From Candidatus Kuenenia stuttgartensis (GTDB taxonomy: Bacteria; Planctomycetota; JAKEIC01; DYIT01), in NCBI GenBank assembly GCA_020723505.1, contig DYIT01000014.1, forward strand, positions 1 through 58,039: DNA of 58,039 bases, in the 5' to 3' direction. Each line of letters opens with the position of its first letter. Position 1 is the stretch's first letter. The translations under genes and the position numbers were made by a program. Under the pieces are notes generated by a model. It did no database searches. It worked only from the letters and a program-made list of their open reading frames with translations, and was not told where the DNA came from. Shown one piece after another: positions 23,880 through 32,473 of this stretch.

Positions 23880-25951
23880 TTCAGCGCCACCTTTGCGGGG
23901 CCGGAGAGGGCTGTCTTCCTCGAGAGCGCGGCATCCACTATTCTCTCGATAAGGCCGGTATAGCCAAGACCTCCCAGCTCCGCCGCCACGGCGAACCCGG
24001 CCTCGGGGGAGATGCAGGGATTCGAGTTGACCTCGAGGACCCAGGGAATGCCTCCGGCATCGACGCGGAAGTCCACCCGCGCGTATCCGTCGAGGTCGAA
24101 TATTTTCCAGCACGCCTCGACGGTCCTCGTGAGCCTGTCGAGCAGCGGCCCGTCCTCCGGCCCGAACTTGAAGGTCCTCGGCGTGTGATTGTATTCGAAG
24201 GAATCCTGCGTCCATTTCGCATTGTAATCCACGACCTTGAGCTTCTCGGGCGGATAGTCCACGAACTGGATTTCAGCGTGCGGGAGAACCCTGGGGATGC
24301 CGTTCTCCGAGATTGAGGCGATGTTGAACTCCCTCCCCTCCACGAACGCCTCGGCGTAGACCGTCCCCCGCTCCTTCGCGTGCTTCTCCATTTCCGCCAT
24401 GAGTCCGGCGTAGTCGCGTACCGTCACGAACGCCGAATCATCGAGGCCGATTGAGGCGTGTTCCCATTTCGATTTTATCACGAACATGCCCTTCGCGCGT
24501 GAGGCGCCCGGCCCCGTGCCGTCGGGATTGACCCAGTGCGGCGTCTGAATCCCCCCTCCCATGAGCACCATCTTCGCCACCAGCTTGTTGGATGTCGTGT
24601 ACAGGGCGTCCGTCGGGCACCCGGTGTACCGGAGGCCCATGTAATCCAGGAGGGCCGGGGCGAGGTGAATCAGGCTCCCCTTTCCTTCGACGGACTCCAC
24701 GAGATTGAACACGAACTCCGGCGCTATCTTCTCGAGCTGGCTCCTCACTCCGTTCAAATCGAGCGAGAATATGACGCGCGCGGGCTCGAATCCGAGTTTC
24801 GAGAGCGAATCCGAGACGGCTTCCGCCTCGATGAGCACGTCCTTCTCGTCCTCGGGGGCGTCCTCGGCGACTTCGCCGTGCATCACGGCGACGCGGCCGC
24901 TCCTCCTGCGCCTGACCCTGGCCTTCGCCTCGGCCTTCCCGCGCCCGGGCTTCGCCGCGGGCTTCGCCGGGCGGCCGGTCTTCACGCGCTTGACCGCGGA
25001 CTCCATGATTTGCCGCATGAGTTCCAGATATTCGCCGCCGCCCAGCGTCCAGAGAATCGGCAGGTCGGAATGGACAGGATGCAGTCCGGCGAGCGGATTC
25101 ACCTCCATGAACTGAATCCTCCCGTCCGCCCCCTCCCTGACGTCGACGCGCCCGGCATCCCTGCATCCCAGGCCCTTCCAGGCCCTCAGGGAGACGTCTT
25201 CCGCCTCCGAGGCCAGGGGTCCCTTCGCGAGCTTGTAGACCACGAGCTCCTCGCAGCGCTCCTTGTTGACGTAGGAGTAGACCTCCTTCTCGGCCTCGGG
25301 CTTGAGCTCGACCTCGATGACTCCCGCCGATCTGGCCTCGTCACCGGTGCCGATTATCCCGACCGTGAATTCCCTCCCGGGCAGGAAAGCCTCCACGAGC
25401 ACGGGCTGGTCGTAGGCCGCGAGCAGCTTCCTGCAAACCGTCTTCAGCTCCTGCGCGGACTTGATTTTCGATTCCGCGTTGACCCCCTTGCCGGTCCCTT
25501 CGGCCACGGGCTTCGCGAACAGGGGATACGGCAGCCGGACGGACGCGATGTCCTTCTCGCTCTCGACGACGCAGAAATCCGGGGTCGGAATGCCGAGGTC
25601 CCTCACGACCCTCTTGGTCATGGCCTTGTGCAGCGTCAGCGAAAGCACAAGCGCGTCGGAGAACACGGTGGGTATTCCATAGGCTTCAAGAATGGCCGGG
25701 ACCTCCGCCTCCCGTCCGAACCCCTTCATGCCCTCGGCGATGTTGAAGACGATGTCCCACCTGTGCCCCGCGGCAAGGCGTTCCGTCAGTCGTCTCGCGT
25801 GCCCTATTCGGTCGGTGTCGTAGCCGAGCCGCCTCAGCGCGCTCTCAATGGCGTCGATTGTGTCGGGCTTGTCGAACTCGGCGGTCTCTTCCTCCCCATA
25901 GCCCTCGGCAAGGTAGTCGAGGCGCAGATCGTAGGTGATTCCAACCAGCAT
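23876..25951 (-). CDS. Tandem ATP-grasp ligase (two D-Ala-D-Ala-ligase-like modules)
   Basis: A 691-residue protein containing two consecutive Ddl-like ATP-grasp enzymes. Module 1 (about 1-345) shows FNIAEGMKG, PLFAKPVAEGTGKGV (ATP loop), VEAFLPGREFTVGI and FMEVNPLAGLHPVHSDLP (metal-binding Glu/Asn). A basic Ala/Lys/Arg linker (350-372) follows. Module 2 (about 373-691) shows VAVMHGE, FNLVESVEGKG, FVIKSKWEHASIG, EAFVEGREFNIASI and VLEVNSNPCISPEAGF. Both modules look catalytically intact, suggesting two successive amide-bond formations. The ATG at 25951 is chosen for its GGAGGGG site; longer starts lack one. It lies between kamA and a GNAT on the same strand, so beta-lysine is a plausible substrate (inference). 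Confidence 0.88.
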   Translation of the reverse strand: MLVGITYDLRLDYLAEGYGEEETAEFDKPDTIDAIESALRRLGYDTDRIGHARRLTERLAAGHRWDIVFNIAEGMKGFGREAEVPAILEAYGIPTVFSDALVLSLTLHKAMTKRVVRDLGIPTPDFCVVESEKDIASVRLPYPLFAKPVAEGTGKGVNAESKIKSAQELKTVCRKLLAAYDQPVLVEAFLPGREFTVGIIGTGDEARSAGVIEVELKPEAEKEVYSYVNKERCEELVVYKLAKGPLASEAEDVSLRAWKGLGCRDAGRVDVREGADGRIQFMEVNPLAGLHPVHSDLPILWTLGGGEYLELMRQIMESAVKRVKTGRPAKPAAKPGRGKAEAKARVRRRRSGRVAVMHGEVAEDAPEDEKDVLIEAEAVSDSLSKLGFEPARVIFSLDLNGVRSQLEKIAPEFVFNLVESVEGKGSLIHLAPALLDYMGLRYTGCPTDALYTTSNKLVAKMVLMGGGIQTPHWVNPDGTGPGASRAKGMFVIKSKWEHASIGLDDSAFVTVRDYAGLMAEMEKHAKERGTVYAEAFVEGREFNIASISENGIPRVLPHAEIQFVDYPPEKLKVVDYNAKWTQDSFEYNHTPRTFKFGPEDGPLLDRLTRTVEACWKIFDLDGYARVDFRVDAGGIPWVLEVNSNPCISPEAGFAVAAELGGLGYTGLIERIVDAALSRKTALSGPAKVALK

Positions 25952-26017
25952 GCGCTCCCCTCCAGTCTTCTCGGACATTCCGCGTGACCCCGTCGGTCCG
26001 CGCGAGAATGATACAGA

Positions 26018-26052
26018 AGGGGCTGCAATCGCACAAGGCAATTGCAGCCCCT
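26018..26052. repeat. Inverted repeat between kamA and the ligase gene
   Basis: Perfect 12-bp arms AGGGGCTGCAAT (26018-26029) and ATTGCAGCCCCT (26041-26052) enclose an 11-base loop. No T run follows on the minus strand, so it is more likely an mRNA-stabilising or processing hairpin within the operon than a terminator. Confidence 0.65.
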
Positions 26053-26067
26053 ATGGAAGTTTTCTGA

Positions 26068-27477
26068 CTACTCACAGAACGGCGAGTCTGACTGTTCCCT
26101 TTCCGCCCTCCGCTTGAGCCGGCTGGTCTTCTCCGGACTGATTGATGACGCCTTCCCGGTGGCTAGCTCCCAGACGCCCGGGGCGGCATCGCCGCGCACC
26201 GGCTCGCTCCGCCTCGAGTACGGCTCCGGATAAGTCACCATCATGCCCTCGTAGTTCCTGAGGACCGTATGGGTCGGGCTCATGGAGATCACGTAGGACG
26301 GCAGGACAGGAATCTTGCCTCCGCCGTGCGGGGCGTCGACGATGAACGTCGGAATCGCTATGCCGCTCAACCTGCCCCGCAGGTACTCCATAATCTCGAT
26401 GCCCCTCGACAGCGGCGTGCGGAAATGCTCGACGCCCCTTACGAGGTCGCACTGGTAGAGGTAGTAGGGCCTGACGCGCATGCGCACGAGGCCGCGGCAG
26501 AGTTCGGCGTAGGTTTCCGGATTGTCGTTGATACCCCTGAGGAGCACCGACTGGTTTCCGAGCGGTATGCCCGCGTCCGCCAGCCTCCCGCAGGCCTGCG
26601 CGGCCTCGGGCGTGAGCTCCTGCGGATGGTTGAAGTGGGTGTTAATCCAGATGGGGTGGTATTTCCTGAGCATCTCAGTGAGTTCCGCGGTTATCCTCTG
26701 CGGCAGAACCACCGGCGTCCTGGTCCCGATGCGGATTACCTGGACGCTCTGGACCTTCCTTATCTCCTTGAGTATGCCTTCCAGGACCTCGGTCGCCATC
26801 GTGAGCGGGTCCCCCCCGGACACGATGACGTCGGAAATCTCCGGATGGGCCGCAAGGTACTCGGTCGCGCGCTGAATCCTCCTCGGGCTGACCACGCACT
26901 CCCTTGATCCCGCTATCCTCTTCCTCGTGCAATGGCGGCAGTAGGAAGCGCAGGTGGTCGTCGCGATGAACAGGGCCCGGTCTGGGTAGCGGTGCACCAG
27001 GTTCGGCACGGGGCTGTCCATCCCTTCCTCAAGCGGGTCGTCCACGAGCGCCGGCGCGTCCAGGAGCTCCTTGGTGTTCGGCACGCACATGGCGAACACC
27101 GGATCGGAGAAGTCGGGTTTGCGGACGAGCGAGGCGTAATATGGCGTAATCGCCATCGGGAAGGTGAGGGTGACGCCCGCGGCTTCCGGCATCTTCTTCA
27201 CAGCCGGCATCAGCCTTTCGAGCTGCTGGAACGAACGGATGCGCTTGCGCATCTGCCAGCGCCAGTCATCCCACTGGTCCCGGTTCGCGCCGAACGCCCT
27301 CGGATCATCGAGGGGCAGTTCCAGGGGGAAGAATTCCTGCGCGGGTTCCGGGGCTTTTTCCGGGAAGACTGACGCGATACTTCGCCCCGGAGGTTCCGAA
27401 GGTTCGTCCCCGGCCGAAAGATCCTCCTTCGGCAGAGGGTGCGCGTTCAGCGAGGGACTCGCCACTGGGCTCTTCAT
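26068..27477 (-). CDS. kamA: Lysine 2,3-aminomutase (radical SAM, PLP)
   Basis: A 469-residue KamA-family enzyme converting L-lysine to L-beta-lysine. The radical-SAM cluster motif is CASYCRHC (C176, C180, C183). The PLP-binding lysine is K388 in DAPHGGGKIP. The two aspartates that hold the substrate amino groups in clostridial KAM (YQCD and DAPG, 37 residues apart) are conserved as D344 and D381 at the same spacing, which supports lysine as substrate rather than an EpmB role. A roughly 50-residue Pro/Glu-rich N-terminal extension is unusual. The ATG directly follows the TetR stop (TAAATG) with GGAGG upstream, so the two are coupled. Confidence 0.92.
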   Translation of the reverse strand: MKSPVASPSLNAHPLPKEDLSAGDEPSEPPGRSIASVFPEKAPEPAQEFFPLELPLDDPRAFGANRDQWDDWRWQMRKRIRSFQQLERLMPAVKKMPEAAGVTLTFPMAITPYYASLVRKPDFSDPVFAMCVPNTKELLDAPALVDDPLEEGMDSPVPNLVHRYPDRALFIATTTCASYCRHCTRKRIAGSRECVVSPRRIQRATEYLAAHPEISDVIVSGGDPLTMATEVLEGILKEIRKVQSVQVIRIGTRTPVVLPQRITAELTEMLRKYHPIWINTHFNHPQELTPEAAQACGRLADAGIPLGNQSVLLRGINDNPETYAELCRGLVRMRVRPYYLYQCDLVRGVEHFRTPLSRGIEIMEYLRGRLSGIAIPTFIVDAPHGGGKIPVLPSYVISMSPTHTVLRNYEGMMVTYPEPYSRRSEPVRGDAAPGVWELATGKASSISPEKTSRLKRRAEREQSDSPFCE

Positions 27478-28182
27478 TTATGCCTCCATAACCTTACTCA
27501 CGGCCCCGGAGGCGGAACTGCTCCGCCGCCCGAACGACGCATTGCCGCGGCTCTGCTGTTGCACAAGCGTGGCGATAGCGTCAATCATGGCTTTCCTTAC
27601 CGGGTCGAAAGCCATGACCATGCGTTCGGCTCCGATGTCGAAGGCCGCGAATGACAGGTAACCGTTCGAAACATTGGCAAGCAGGATTGCTATCCTGCGA
27701 AGGAACAGGGGAGTGGGCCTGAAGCCGGCGTGCTTCCTTATCACCTTTTCGACGAGCTTGAAGTACTTCTCGAACTCTTCCGCGCACTCGGGTAGCTCGA
27801 TTTCGTTGAGCTGCATCAACGTGCGCGCGTAGATGACCAGGGGGAACCCCTTGGGGTCCTCCCTGTAGAAACCGAGCTCGGCTTCCACAATCCGCTCGAC
27901 GGCCGAATAGAGGCCGTCGGCGTCCTTGGCGGCCGCCCTTATCCTCGAGAGGAGCTTCCTCAGCGTGGATCCGACGATTGTCTCGAAGACGGCGCTCTTG
28001 GACGAGTAGTAGATGTAGAACGTGCCCTTGCCTACGTCGGCTCGGGTGGTTATTTCATCGATGGTCGCGGCGGCGAGGCCGCGATCGAGGAAGATATCCC
28101 TGGCAGCGTCAAGGAGCTTCTTGAGAGTGCGCGCCGCGCGCCTCTCGTATCTTGTCAGCGGCTGTTGGTGCTCTTCTTCCAT
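27478..28182 (-). CDS. TetR-family transcriptional regulator
   Basis: A 234-residue regulator. The N-terminal helix-turn-helix (about 15-62) is typical: RRAARTLKKLLDAARDIFLD, then GLAAATIDEITTRADVGKGT and FYIYYSSKSAVFETI. The C-terminal ligand domain is helical (FPLVIYARTLMQLNE; AILLANVSNGYLSFAAFDIG). It is the first gene of the kamA operon. A perfect palindrome just downstream of its -10 suggests that it represses itself and the operon. The ligand is unknown; lysine-derived metabolites or osmotic signals would fit the context. Confidence 0.9.
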   Translation of the reverse strand: MEEEHQQPLTRYERRAARTLKKLLDAARDIFLDRGLAAATIDEITTRADVGKGTFYIYYSSKSAVFETIVGSTLRKLLSRIRAAAKDADGLYSAVERIVEAELGFYREDPKGFPLVIYARTLMQLNEIELPECAEEFEKYFKLVEKVIRKHAGFRPTPLFLRRIAILLANVSNGYLSFAAFDIGAERMVMAFDPVRKAMIDAIATLVQQQSRGNASFGRRSSSASGAVSKVMEA

Positions 28183-28248
28183 CTCAAAGCCTGTTCCGTC
28201 CCGGCCCCCCGTTGACCCCGCGGTCTGTCATGACGGAAAATTCATAAG

Positions 28249-28262
28249 TGACTACATAGTCA
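28249..28262. promoter_or_regulatory. Palindromic operator, probable TetR site
   Basis: TGACTA-CA-TAGTCA, perfect 6-bp arms around two bases, lies immediately downstream of the -10 of the TetR promoter and about 67 bases before its ATG. Binding there would block initiation. It also lies between the promoters of the divergent TetR and RimK-type genes. Confidence 0.65.
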
Positions 28263-28289
28263 TAATACACCGGATTTTCCCGTTGGCAA
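28262..28289 (-). promoter_or_regulatory. Promoter of the TetR-kamA-ligase-GNAT operon
   Basis: On the minus strand TTGCCA (28289-28284), a 16-base spacer and TATTAT (28267-28262). The operator palindrome abuts its 3' end. Confidence 0.6.
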
Positions 28290-28383
28290 CATTTTTCTGG
28301 GAAAAATCCGGAAATTTCCTCCGCTCGGGAGGACGGCCCCACCCCGCCGGCGACGACGGCTCCGAAAATCGCCCGGGAATTTG

Positions 28384-28389
28384 TATAAT
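28384..28389 (+). promoter_or_regulatory. -10 element for the RimK-type ligase
   Basis: A perfect TATAAT 55 bases before the TTG at 28444. The expected -35 position (TCCGAA at 28361) is poor, suggesting an activated or regulated promoter. Confidence 0.5.
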
Positions 28390-28443
28390 ACGCCCTTTCG
28401 CGGCAGAAACGGGTCCCGGGTCGCTTCTTTGAGAGGACCGGCA

Positions 28444-29349
28444 TTGAGAGGATGGATTCTACACAAGAGCAACGGCTCCGAAGGCAGGCCGGAGTCCTAT
28501 TCCATACGCAGGTTCAAGGAGACCGCGGCCGCCAGCGGCATCGAAGTCAAAATCGTGAGGCCGGAGCAAATCGACCTCATCATCACGGGCGACGACCAGA
28601 AAAGCGTCCGGCTCGACGGGGAGGTCGTCCCTCTCCCCGACTTCCTCCTCCCTCGCATGGGCTCGGGAACCACGTACTTCGCCCTTGCCGTAATCAGGCA
28701 GCTCGAGCGCCTCCGCGTCAAGACCTTCAACAAGTCCTCGAGCATCGAGACCGTCAAGGACAAGCTCTACACCCAGCACGTCCTTGCCGCCTCCAACCTC
28801 CCCTTCGCGAAGACCATGCTGGTGAAGTTCCCGGTGGACGTGGACCTCGTCGAGAAGGTCCTCGACTTCCCGGTCGTCGTGAAAACCATCTCCGGGTCGC
28901 GCGGCGACGGCGTCTTCCTCTCCGAAGACAGGTCGAAGTTCGAGGATCTCATGAAGCTAATCAGGGCTTCGAAGAGCAACATCAACCTGATTCTCCAGGA
29001 GTTCGTGTCCTCTTCCTTCGGAAGGGATCTGCGAGTGATAACAATAGGCGGCCGGGCGGTCTGCTGCATGAAAAGGTCCTCGACCAGGGGTTCCTTCAAG
29101 GCCAATTTCTCCGCCGGAGGCTCGGTGGAGGCGTTCGACCTCACCCCGGAAATAGAATGGCTGGCCTCTGAGACCAGCAGGGTCTTCGACCTCGACATCG
29201 CGGGGATAGACCTGCTCTTCGACGGGGACCACTTCAAGATTTGCGAGGTCAACTCCTCTCCCGGCTTCAAGGGCATGGAACTCTGCCACAGCATCAACGT
29301 CCCCCGGGAGATATTCAACTACATCAGGCTGAGAATCGGGGCGTACTGA
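28444..29349 (+). CDS. RimK-family ATP-grasp ligase
   Basis: A 301-residue ATP-grasp protein of the RimK/LysX type, which adds amino acids (usually glutamate) to a carboxyl group on a protein or peptide. Visible features: RGWILHKSNG at the N-terminus, LLPRMGSGTTYFALAVIRQL, FPVVVKTISGSRGDGVFL (ATP loop), LILQEFVSSSFGRDLRVITI, FKANFSAGGSVE and ICEVNSSPGFKGME (metal-binding Glu/Asn). The TTG at 28444 gives the typical family N-terminus and has GAGAGGA six bases upstream. It is divergent from the kamA operon and shares its regulatory region, so it may belong to the same amino-acid ligation pathway. The substrate is unknown. Confidence 0.88.
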   Translation: MRGWILHKSNGSEGRPESYSIRRFKETAAASGIEVKIVRPEQIDLIITGDDQKSVRLDGEVVPLPDFLLPRMGSGTTYFALAVIRQLERLRVKTFNKSSSIETVKDKLYTQHVLAASNLPFAKTMLVKFPVDVDLVEKVLDFPVVVKTISGSRGDGVFLSEDRSKFEDLMKLIRASKSNINLILQEFVSSSFGRDLRVITIGGRAVCCMKRSSTRGSFKANFSAGGSVEAFDLTPEIEWLASETSRVFDLDIAGIDLLFDGDHFKICEVNSSPGFKGMELCHSINVPREIFNYIRLRIGAY

Positions 29350-29496
29350 TTCCACGCGAAGCGGAAGGCCGCGTGCATCGCGTGGAATATTCGCCCCCAC
29401 TCCCCTGCCCTCTCCCCCGAACTCGGGGGGAGAGGGGGAACCGTCGGAGTTTCTTTATTCCACGCGAAGCGGAAGGCCGCGTGCATCGCGTGGAAT
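29349..29496. repeat. Composite palindrome, copies 3 and 4
   Basis: A 40-base palindromic block (arms ATTCCACGCGA and TCGCGTGGAAT) occurs twice without change, at 29349-29388 and 29457-29496. Between them lie ATTCGCCCCC and a hairpin CCCTCTCCCCC (29408-29418) with GGGGGAGAGGG (29426-29436). The left block starts at the final base of the RimK-type stop codon, and the right block ends eight bases before the convergent kinase gene's stop. The spacer therefore consists almost entirely of repeat. Confidence 0.8.
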
Positions 29497-29504
29497 GCGC
29501 CGGG

Positions 29505-30773
29505 TCACTTCGCGGGACGCAGCGAGCTCAGGCTTTCCTGGACCTCGGCCATGCTCCGGAACCTGTTCGAAGGGTCGCGGGACATCATCTTCCCGACCGC
29601 TTCCGACAACCCCTGCGGCAGGGCCGGGTTCACCACGTTCAGCGGCGCGAGATCCACGTGCACCTGGGCCTTGAGTTTCAACGTAACCTTCCCCACTTCG
29701 TCATAGGGCTGCCTTCCCGCGCCGGCGAAATACAGAGTCGCTCCCAGCGAATAGATATCCCCGGAAAAGCTCGGAGCCTGGTACTGCGCAATGCTCTCGG
29801 GAGGCACGAACCCCGGCGTGCCCATGAACGTCCCCTCCTTCGTCAGCCGCTCATCGTCGATGGAGCATGCAAGCCCGAAGTCCACCAGCTTGTATTCCCC
29901 GGGGCCGCAGACGATTATGTTCCCGGGTTTCACGTCCCTGTGCATGAACCCCCGCCGGTGCATGTAGGCCAGACCCGACGAAATCTGCAGGCCCAGTTCG
30001 GCCAGTTCCTCTCCCGCCACCGCCCCATTCGCGCTTATCTCCTCCTCGAGGGTCCGCCTGGGGAGGCGTTCCATCGCGTAATAGTACACGTCTCCCGACG
30101 TCCCGACGTCGAAGACCTTGACGATGGACGGGTGCTCCATCTGCACCGCAATCCTCATCTCGCGGAGAAACCTGAGGACGTATTCCCTGTTCCCGGCCAT
30201 CACGGGATTCAGGACTTTCAAAGCCACCTCGGACCCGTATCCCAGATGCTGGGCAAGGTACACCGTCCCCATTCCGCCCGAGGCGATTTCACCGATGATT
30301 CCATACTTGCCGTTGTCTATCACCGCCCCGGGACCGATGTCCTCGATGCGCACCGCCCCCGACCTGCGTTCGGAATACCTGATGTTGTCCGGGCTTATCC
30401 TCTTGCCGAGCGCGACCTGGATTCTCTGCAAAAGGTCCGTGAAGTCGAACGGCTTGACTATGTAGTCTGTCGCCCCGGCCTTGAACGCCGAGGCTACGTC
30501 CGCCTCCTGCCCGAATCCGGACACGACTATCACCGGCAGCGTGGACGACGGGATTTGAGCCCTTATCCTTTTTATATACGCCATGCCGTCCATCACGGGC
30601 ATCCTCATGTCCGTCAGCACGACGTCCGGGACTTCGGAAAAGGTCTTCTGTATCCCCTCCATCGCGTTCGAAGCCGTAACGACCTCGTAGCCCTCCATCT
30701 CGAGGACCGACGTGATGAACACCCGTATGCTCTCCTCGTCGTCTATGGCGAGGACTTTGAGGGCCTTTTTCAT
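29505..30773 (-). CDS. Response-regulator receiver fused to a Hanks-type Ser/Thr kinase
   Basis: A 422-residue hybrid. The receiver domain (1-125) has acidic D11/D12, the phospho-acceptor D55 in LTDMRMPVMDG, S85 and K107 in VKPF. The kinase domain (about 152-422) has GEIASGGMGTVY, catalytic K186 (VALKVL), HRDVKPGN (D280), DFG (D298) and GTPGFVPPES. All catalytic residues are present and no membrane segment exists, so it is a cytoplasmic kinase whose activity may be set by aspartate phosphorylation from a histidine kinase. The ATG at 30773 overlaps the exonuclease stop as ATGA; a GTG two codons earlier is possible. No histidine kinase is encoded in the window. Confidence 0.92.
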   Translation of the reverse strand: MKKALKVLAIDDEESIRVFITSVLEMEGYEVVTASNAMEGIQKTFSEVPDVVLTDMRMPVMDGMAYIKRIRAQIPSSTLPVIVVSGFGQEADVASAFKAGATDYIVKPFDFTDLLQRIQVALGKRISPDNIRYSERRSGAVRIEDIGPGAVIDNGKYGIIGEIASGGMGTVYLAQHLGYGSEVALKVLNPVMAGNREYVLRFLREMRIAVQMEHPSIVKVFDVGTSGDVYYYAMERLPRRTLEEEISANGAVAGEELAELGLQISSGLAYMHRRGFMHRDVKPGNIIVCGPGEYKLVDFGLACSIDDERLTKEGTFMGTPGFVPPESIAQYQAPSFSGDIYSLGATLYFAGAGRQPYDEVGKVTLKLKAQVHVDLAPLNVVNPALPQGLSEAVGKMMSRDPSNRFRSMAEVQESLSSLRPAK

Positions 30774-31576
30774 ATGCACAGCTCAATCCCCACCGGGCAA
30801 TGGTCCGATCCGAGGACCTTGTCCAGGATGAAAGCCGACTTCACTTTGCCCGCGATTTCGCCGGATGCGAAGAAATAGTCGAGACGCCAGCCCACGTTCC
30901 TCGGCCTCGCGCGGGTCCTTTGGTCCCACCAGGTGTACGCGCCTTCAGTACCGGGATGAAAGACCCTGAACGTGTCCGCGTAGCCGCTCGCCGTGAACTT
31001 GTCCAGCCAGGCCCGCTCCTCGGGGAGGAAACCGGTGGAACCCCGGTTCTCCGCAGGCCTCGCAAGATCAATTTCCCTGTGGGCGGTGTTGAAGTCGCCG
31101 CAGACGATCACGCCCTCCCCGCGGCGCCGCCTGCGCTCGCATGCGTCGAGGAGGGCGTCCGAAAAATCCAGCTTGAAAGGCACCCTGCTCAGGTCGGACC
31201 GGCCGTTGGGAACGTACACGTTCACGAGCGTGAAACCGGGGTATCTGAGGAACATGGCGCGGCCTTCAACGTCGAACCTCGCGTCGCCGAGCCCCATCCA
31301 AGCCTCGACCGGCTCGATTTTCGAGAAGACCGCCGTGCCGCTGTAGCCCTTGCGCTCCGCGGAATGGAAATACGACCGGTAGCCATCAGACGATGCAAGG
31401 CCGGGAGGGAACTGCTCCGGAGAAGCCTTGGTCTCCTGGAGGCATGCCACGTCGGGCGATGTCCCTGAAAGGAATCCGGCCAATCCCTTGCCGGCAGCCG
31501 CCCTGATCCCGTTCACGTTCCAGGAAACCAGCGTCAGCCGGCCCGGGATCGGAGACTTCAGATCGGCTTTCTTCAA
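30770..31576 (-). CDS. xth: Exodeoxyribonuclease III (AP endonuclease)
   Basis: A 268-residue member of the ExoIII/APE1 family that cleaves DNA at abasic sites. Motifs in order: LVSWNVNGIRAA, CLQETKAS (metal-binding Glu), ERKGYSGTAVFS, NVYVPNG, VCGDFNTAH, NVGWRLDYFFAS and GSDHCPVGI (catalytic His). Two in-frame TTG starts are possible; the one at 31576 is preferred because AGGAGG lies nine bases upstream of it, whereas the earlier TTG at 31597 would place that site inside the coding sequence. It is co-transcribed with the receiver-kinase gene. Confidence 0.92.
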   Translation of the reverse strand: MKKADLKSPIPGRLTLVSWNVNGIRAAAGKGLAGFLSGTSPDVACLQETKASPEQFPPGLASSDGYRSYFHSAERKGYSGTAVFSKIEPVEAWMGLGDARFDVEGRAMFLRYPGFTLVNVYVPNGRSDLSRVPFKLDFSDALLDACERRRRRGEGVIVCGDFNTAHREIDLARPAENRGSTGFLPEERAWLDKFTASGYADTFRVFHPGTEGAYTWWDQRTRARPRNVGWRLDYFFASGEIAGKVKSAFILDKVLGSDHCPVGIELCI

Positions 31577-31624
31577 GTTCCCCCGCCTCCTTTCCAATCG
31601 TCCGGATTCCGATGCCGCTTCGCC

Positions 31625-32344
31625 TCATCCAGAAGCCGCGGCGATTTCCGCCGACACCGCCTCGTCCCCGCGCCACAGCTGCGAAACCGCCTCGAAATCC
31701 GCGAAGTCTATCCCTTCGTCCTTGCAGGCCTTGCGCCTCTCCGCATCCGCCGCCGCGTTGTCGCCGCCCGCCTTTTTCCGGGCGCCGGATTCCATCCCGA
31801 CGTACCGCTCGAGCGGCACCGCGGTCACCGCGGCATAGTATCGTTCGATTCTGGCTAGTATCTCGCCGTCCGTCTCGGAATCGCCCGCCCAGATGCGCTC
31901 GGCGGCTTTGAACGACGCGGGATTCACGTCCCACTGCCTGCAGAGCGCGGCCGTTTCCTCGTTGAAGTCCCTTTTCCTTGCGCGGGATCGGGCGTACGCC
32001 GCGGCCCTGAAAAGGACGTACTTCGTCCTCCCCATGTCCCCCCTCGCCCTCAGAAGGGCCTGCATTCCCGCGTTAACCTCGGAAGCCGTCTCCTCCGAAA
32101 ACCATTCCGCCTCGGCCCTCTTCCAGTCGTCCTCGTCGCGGCCGAGCATGCGGTACACGGCCAGGAGCTCGGACCTCACAGGAGTGTCCTTTTCGAACGC
32201 CCTGAGGGAGGCCACAATCCACGCGTCCACGTATTCCTTGCGGGATACACCCCCCGAACAGGACGGCAGGACCGGCATGAGACAGCCTGCGGCCGCGGCC
32301 ATGACGAAAACCCTGCTCTTAAGCGCGATGCCCATGGCAGCCAT
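31625..32344 (-). CDS. Predicted lipoprotein of unknown function
   Basis: About 239 residues from the ATG at 32344; alternative in-frame starts at 32335 (ATG) and 32371 (TTG) exist and none has a clear ribosome site. The N-terminus has a hydrophobic core and a lipobox LPSC, followed by SGGVSRKEYVDAWIVASLRA. The rest is all-helical with repeated blocks (for example YVDAWIVASLRAFEKDTP; FEAVSQLWRGDEAVSAEI), suggesting helical-hairpin repeats. It lies 48 bases upstream of the exonuclease gene on the same strand. No family recognised. Confidence 0.7.
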   Translation of the reverse strand: MAAMGIALKSRVFVMAAAAGCLMPVLPSCSGGVSRKEYVDAWIVASLRAFEKDTPVRSELLAVYRMLGRDEDDWKRAEAEWFSEETASEVNAGMQALLRARGDMGRTKYVLFRAAAYARSRARKRDFNEETAALCRQWDVNPASFKAAERIWAGDSETDGEILARIERYYAAVTAVPLERYVGMESGARKKAGGDNAAADAERRKACKDEGIDFADFEAVSQLWRGDEAVSAEIAAASG

Positions 32345-32473
32345 GATATCAGGCCGGCTTCGACCGGCCAAGGAGGATCCGCGCGAACCGGTTTTTCTTC
32401 AAGAATCGCACCCGGCGGAACGATAAACGGCATGGTGAAGGGCAGGAAATGCCCATAGCGGCGGGAGGGAGCC

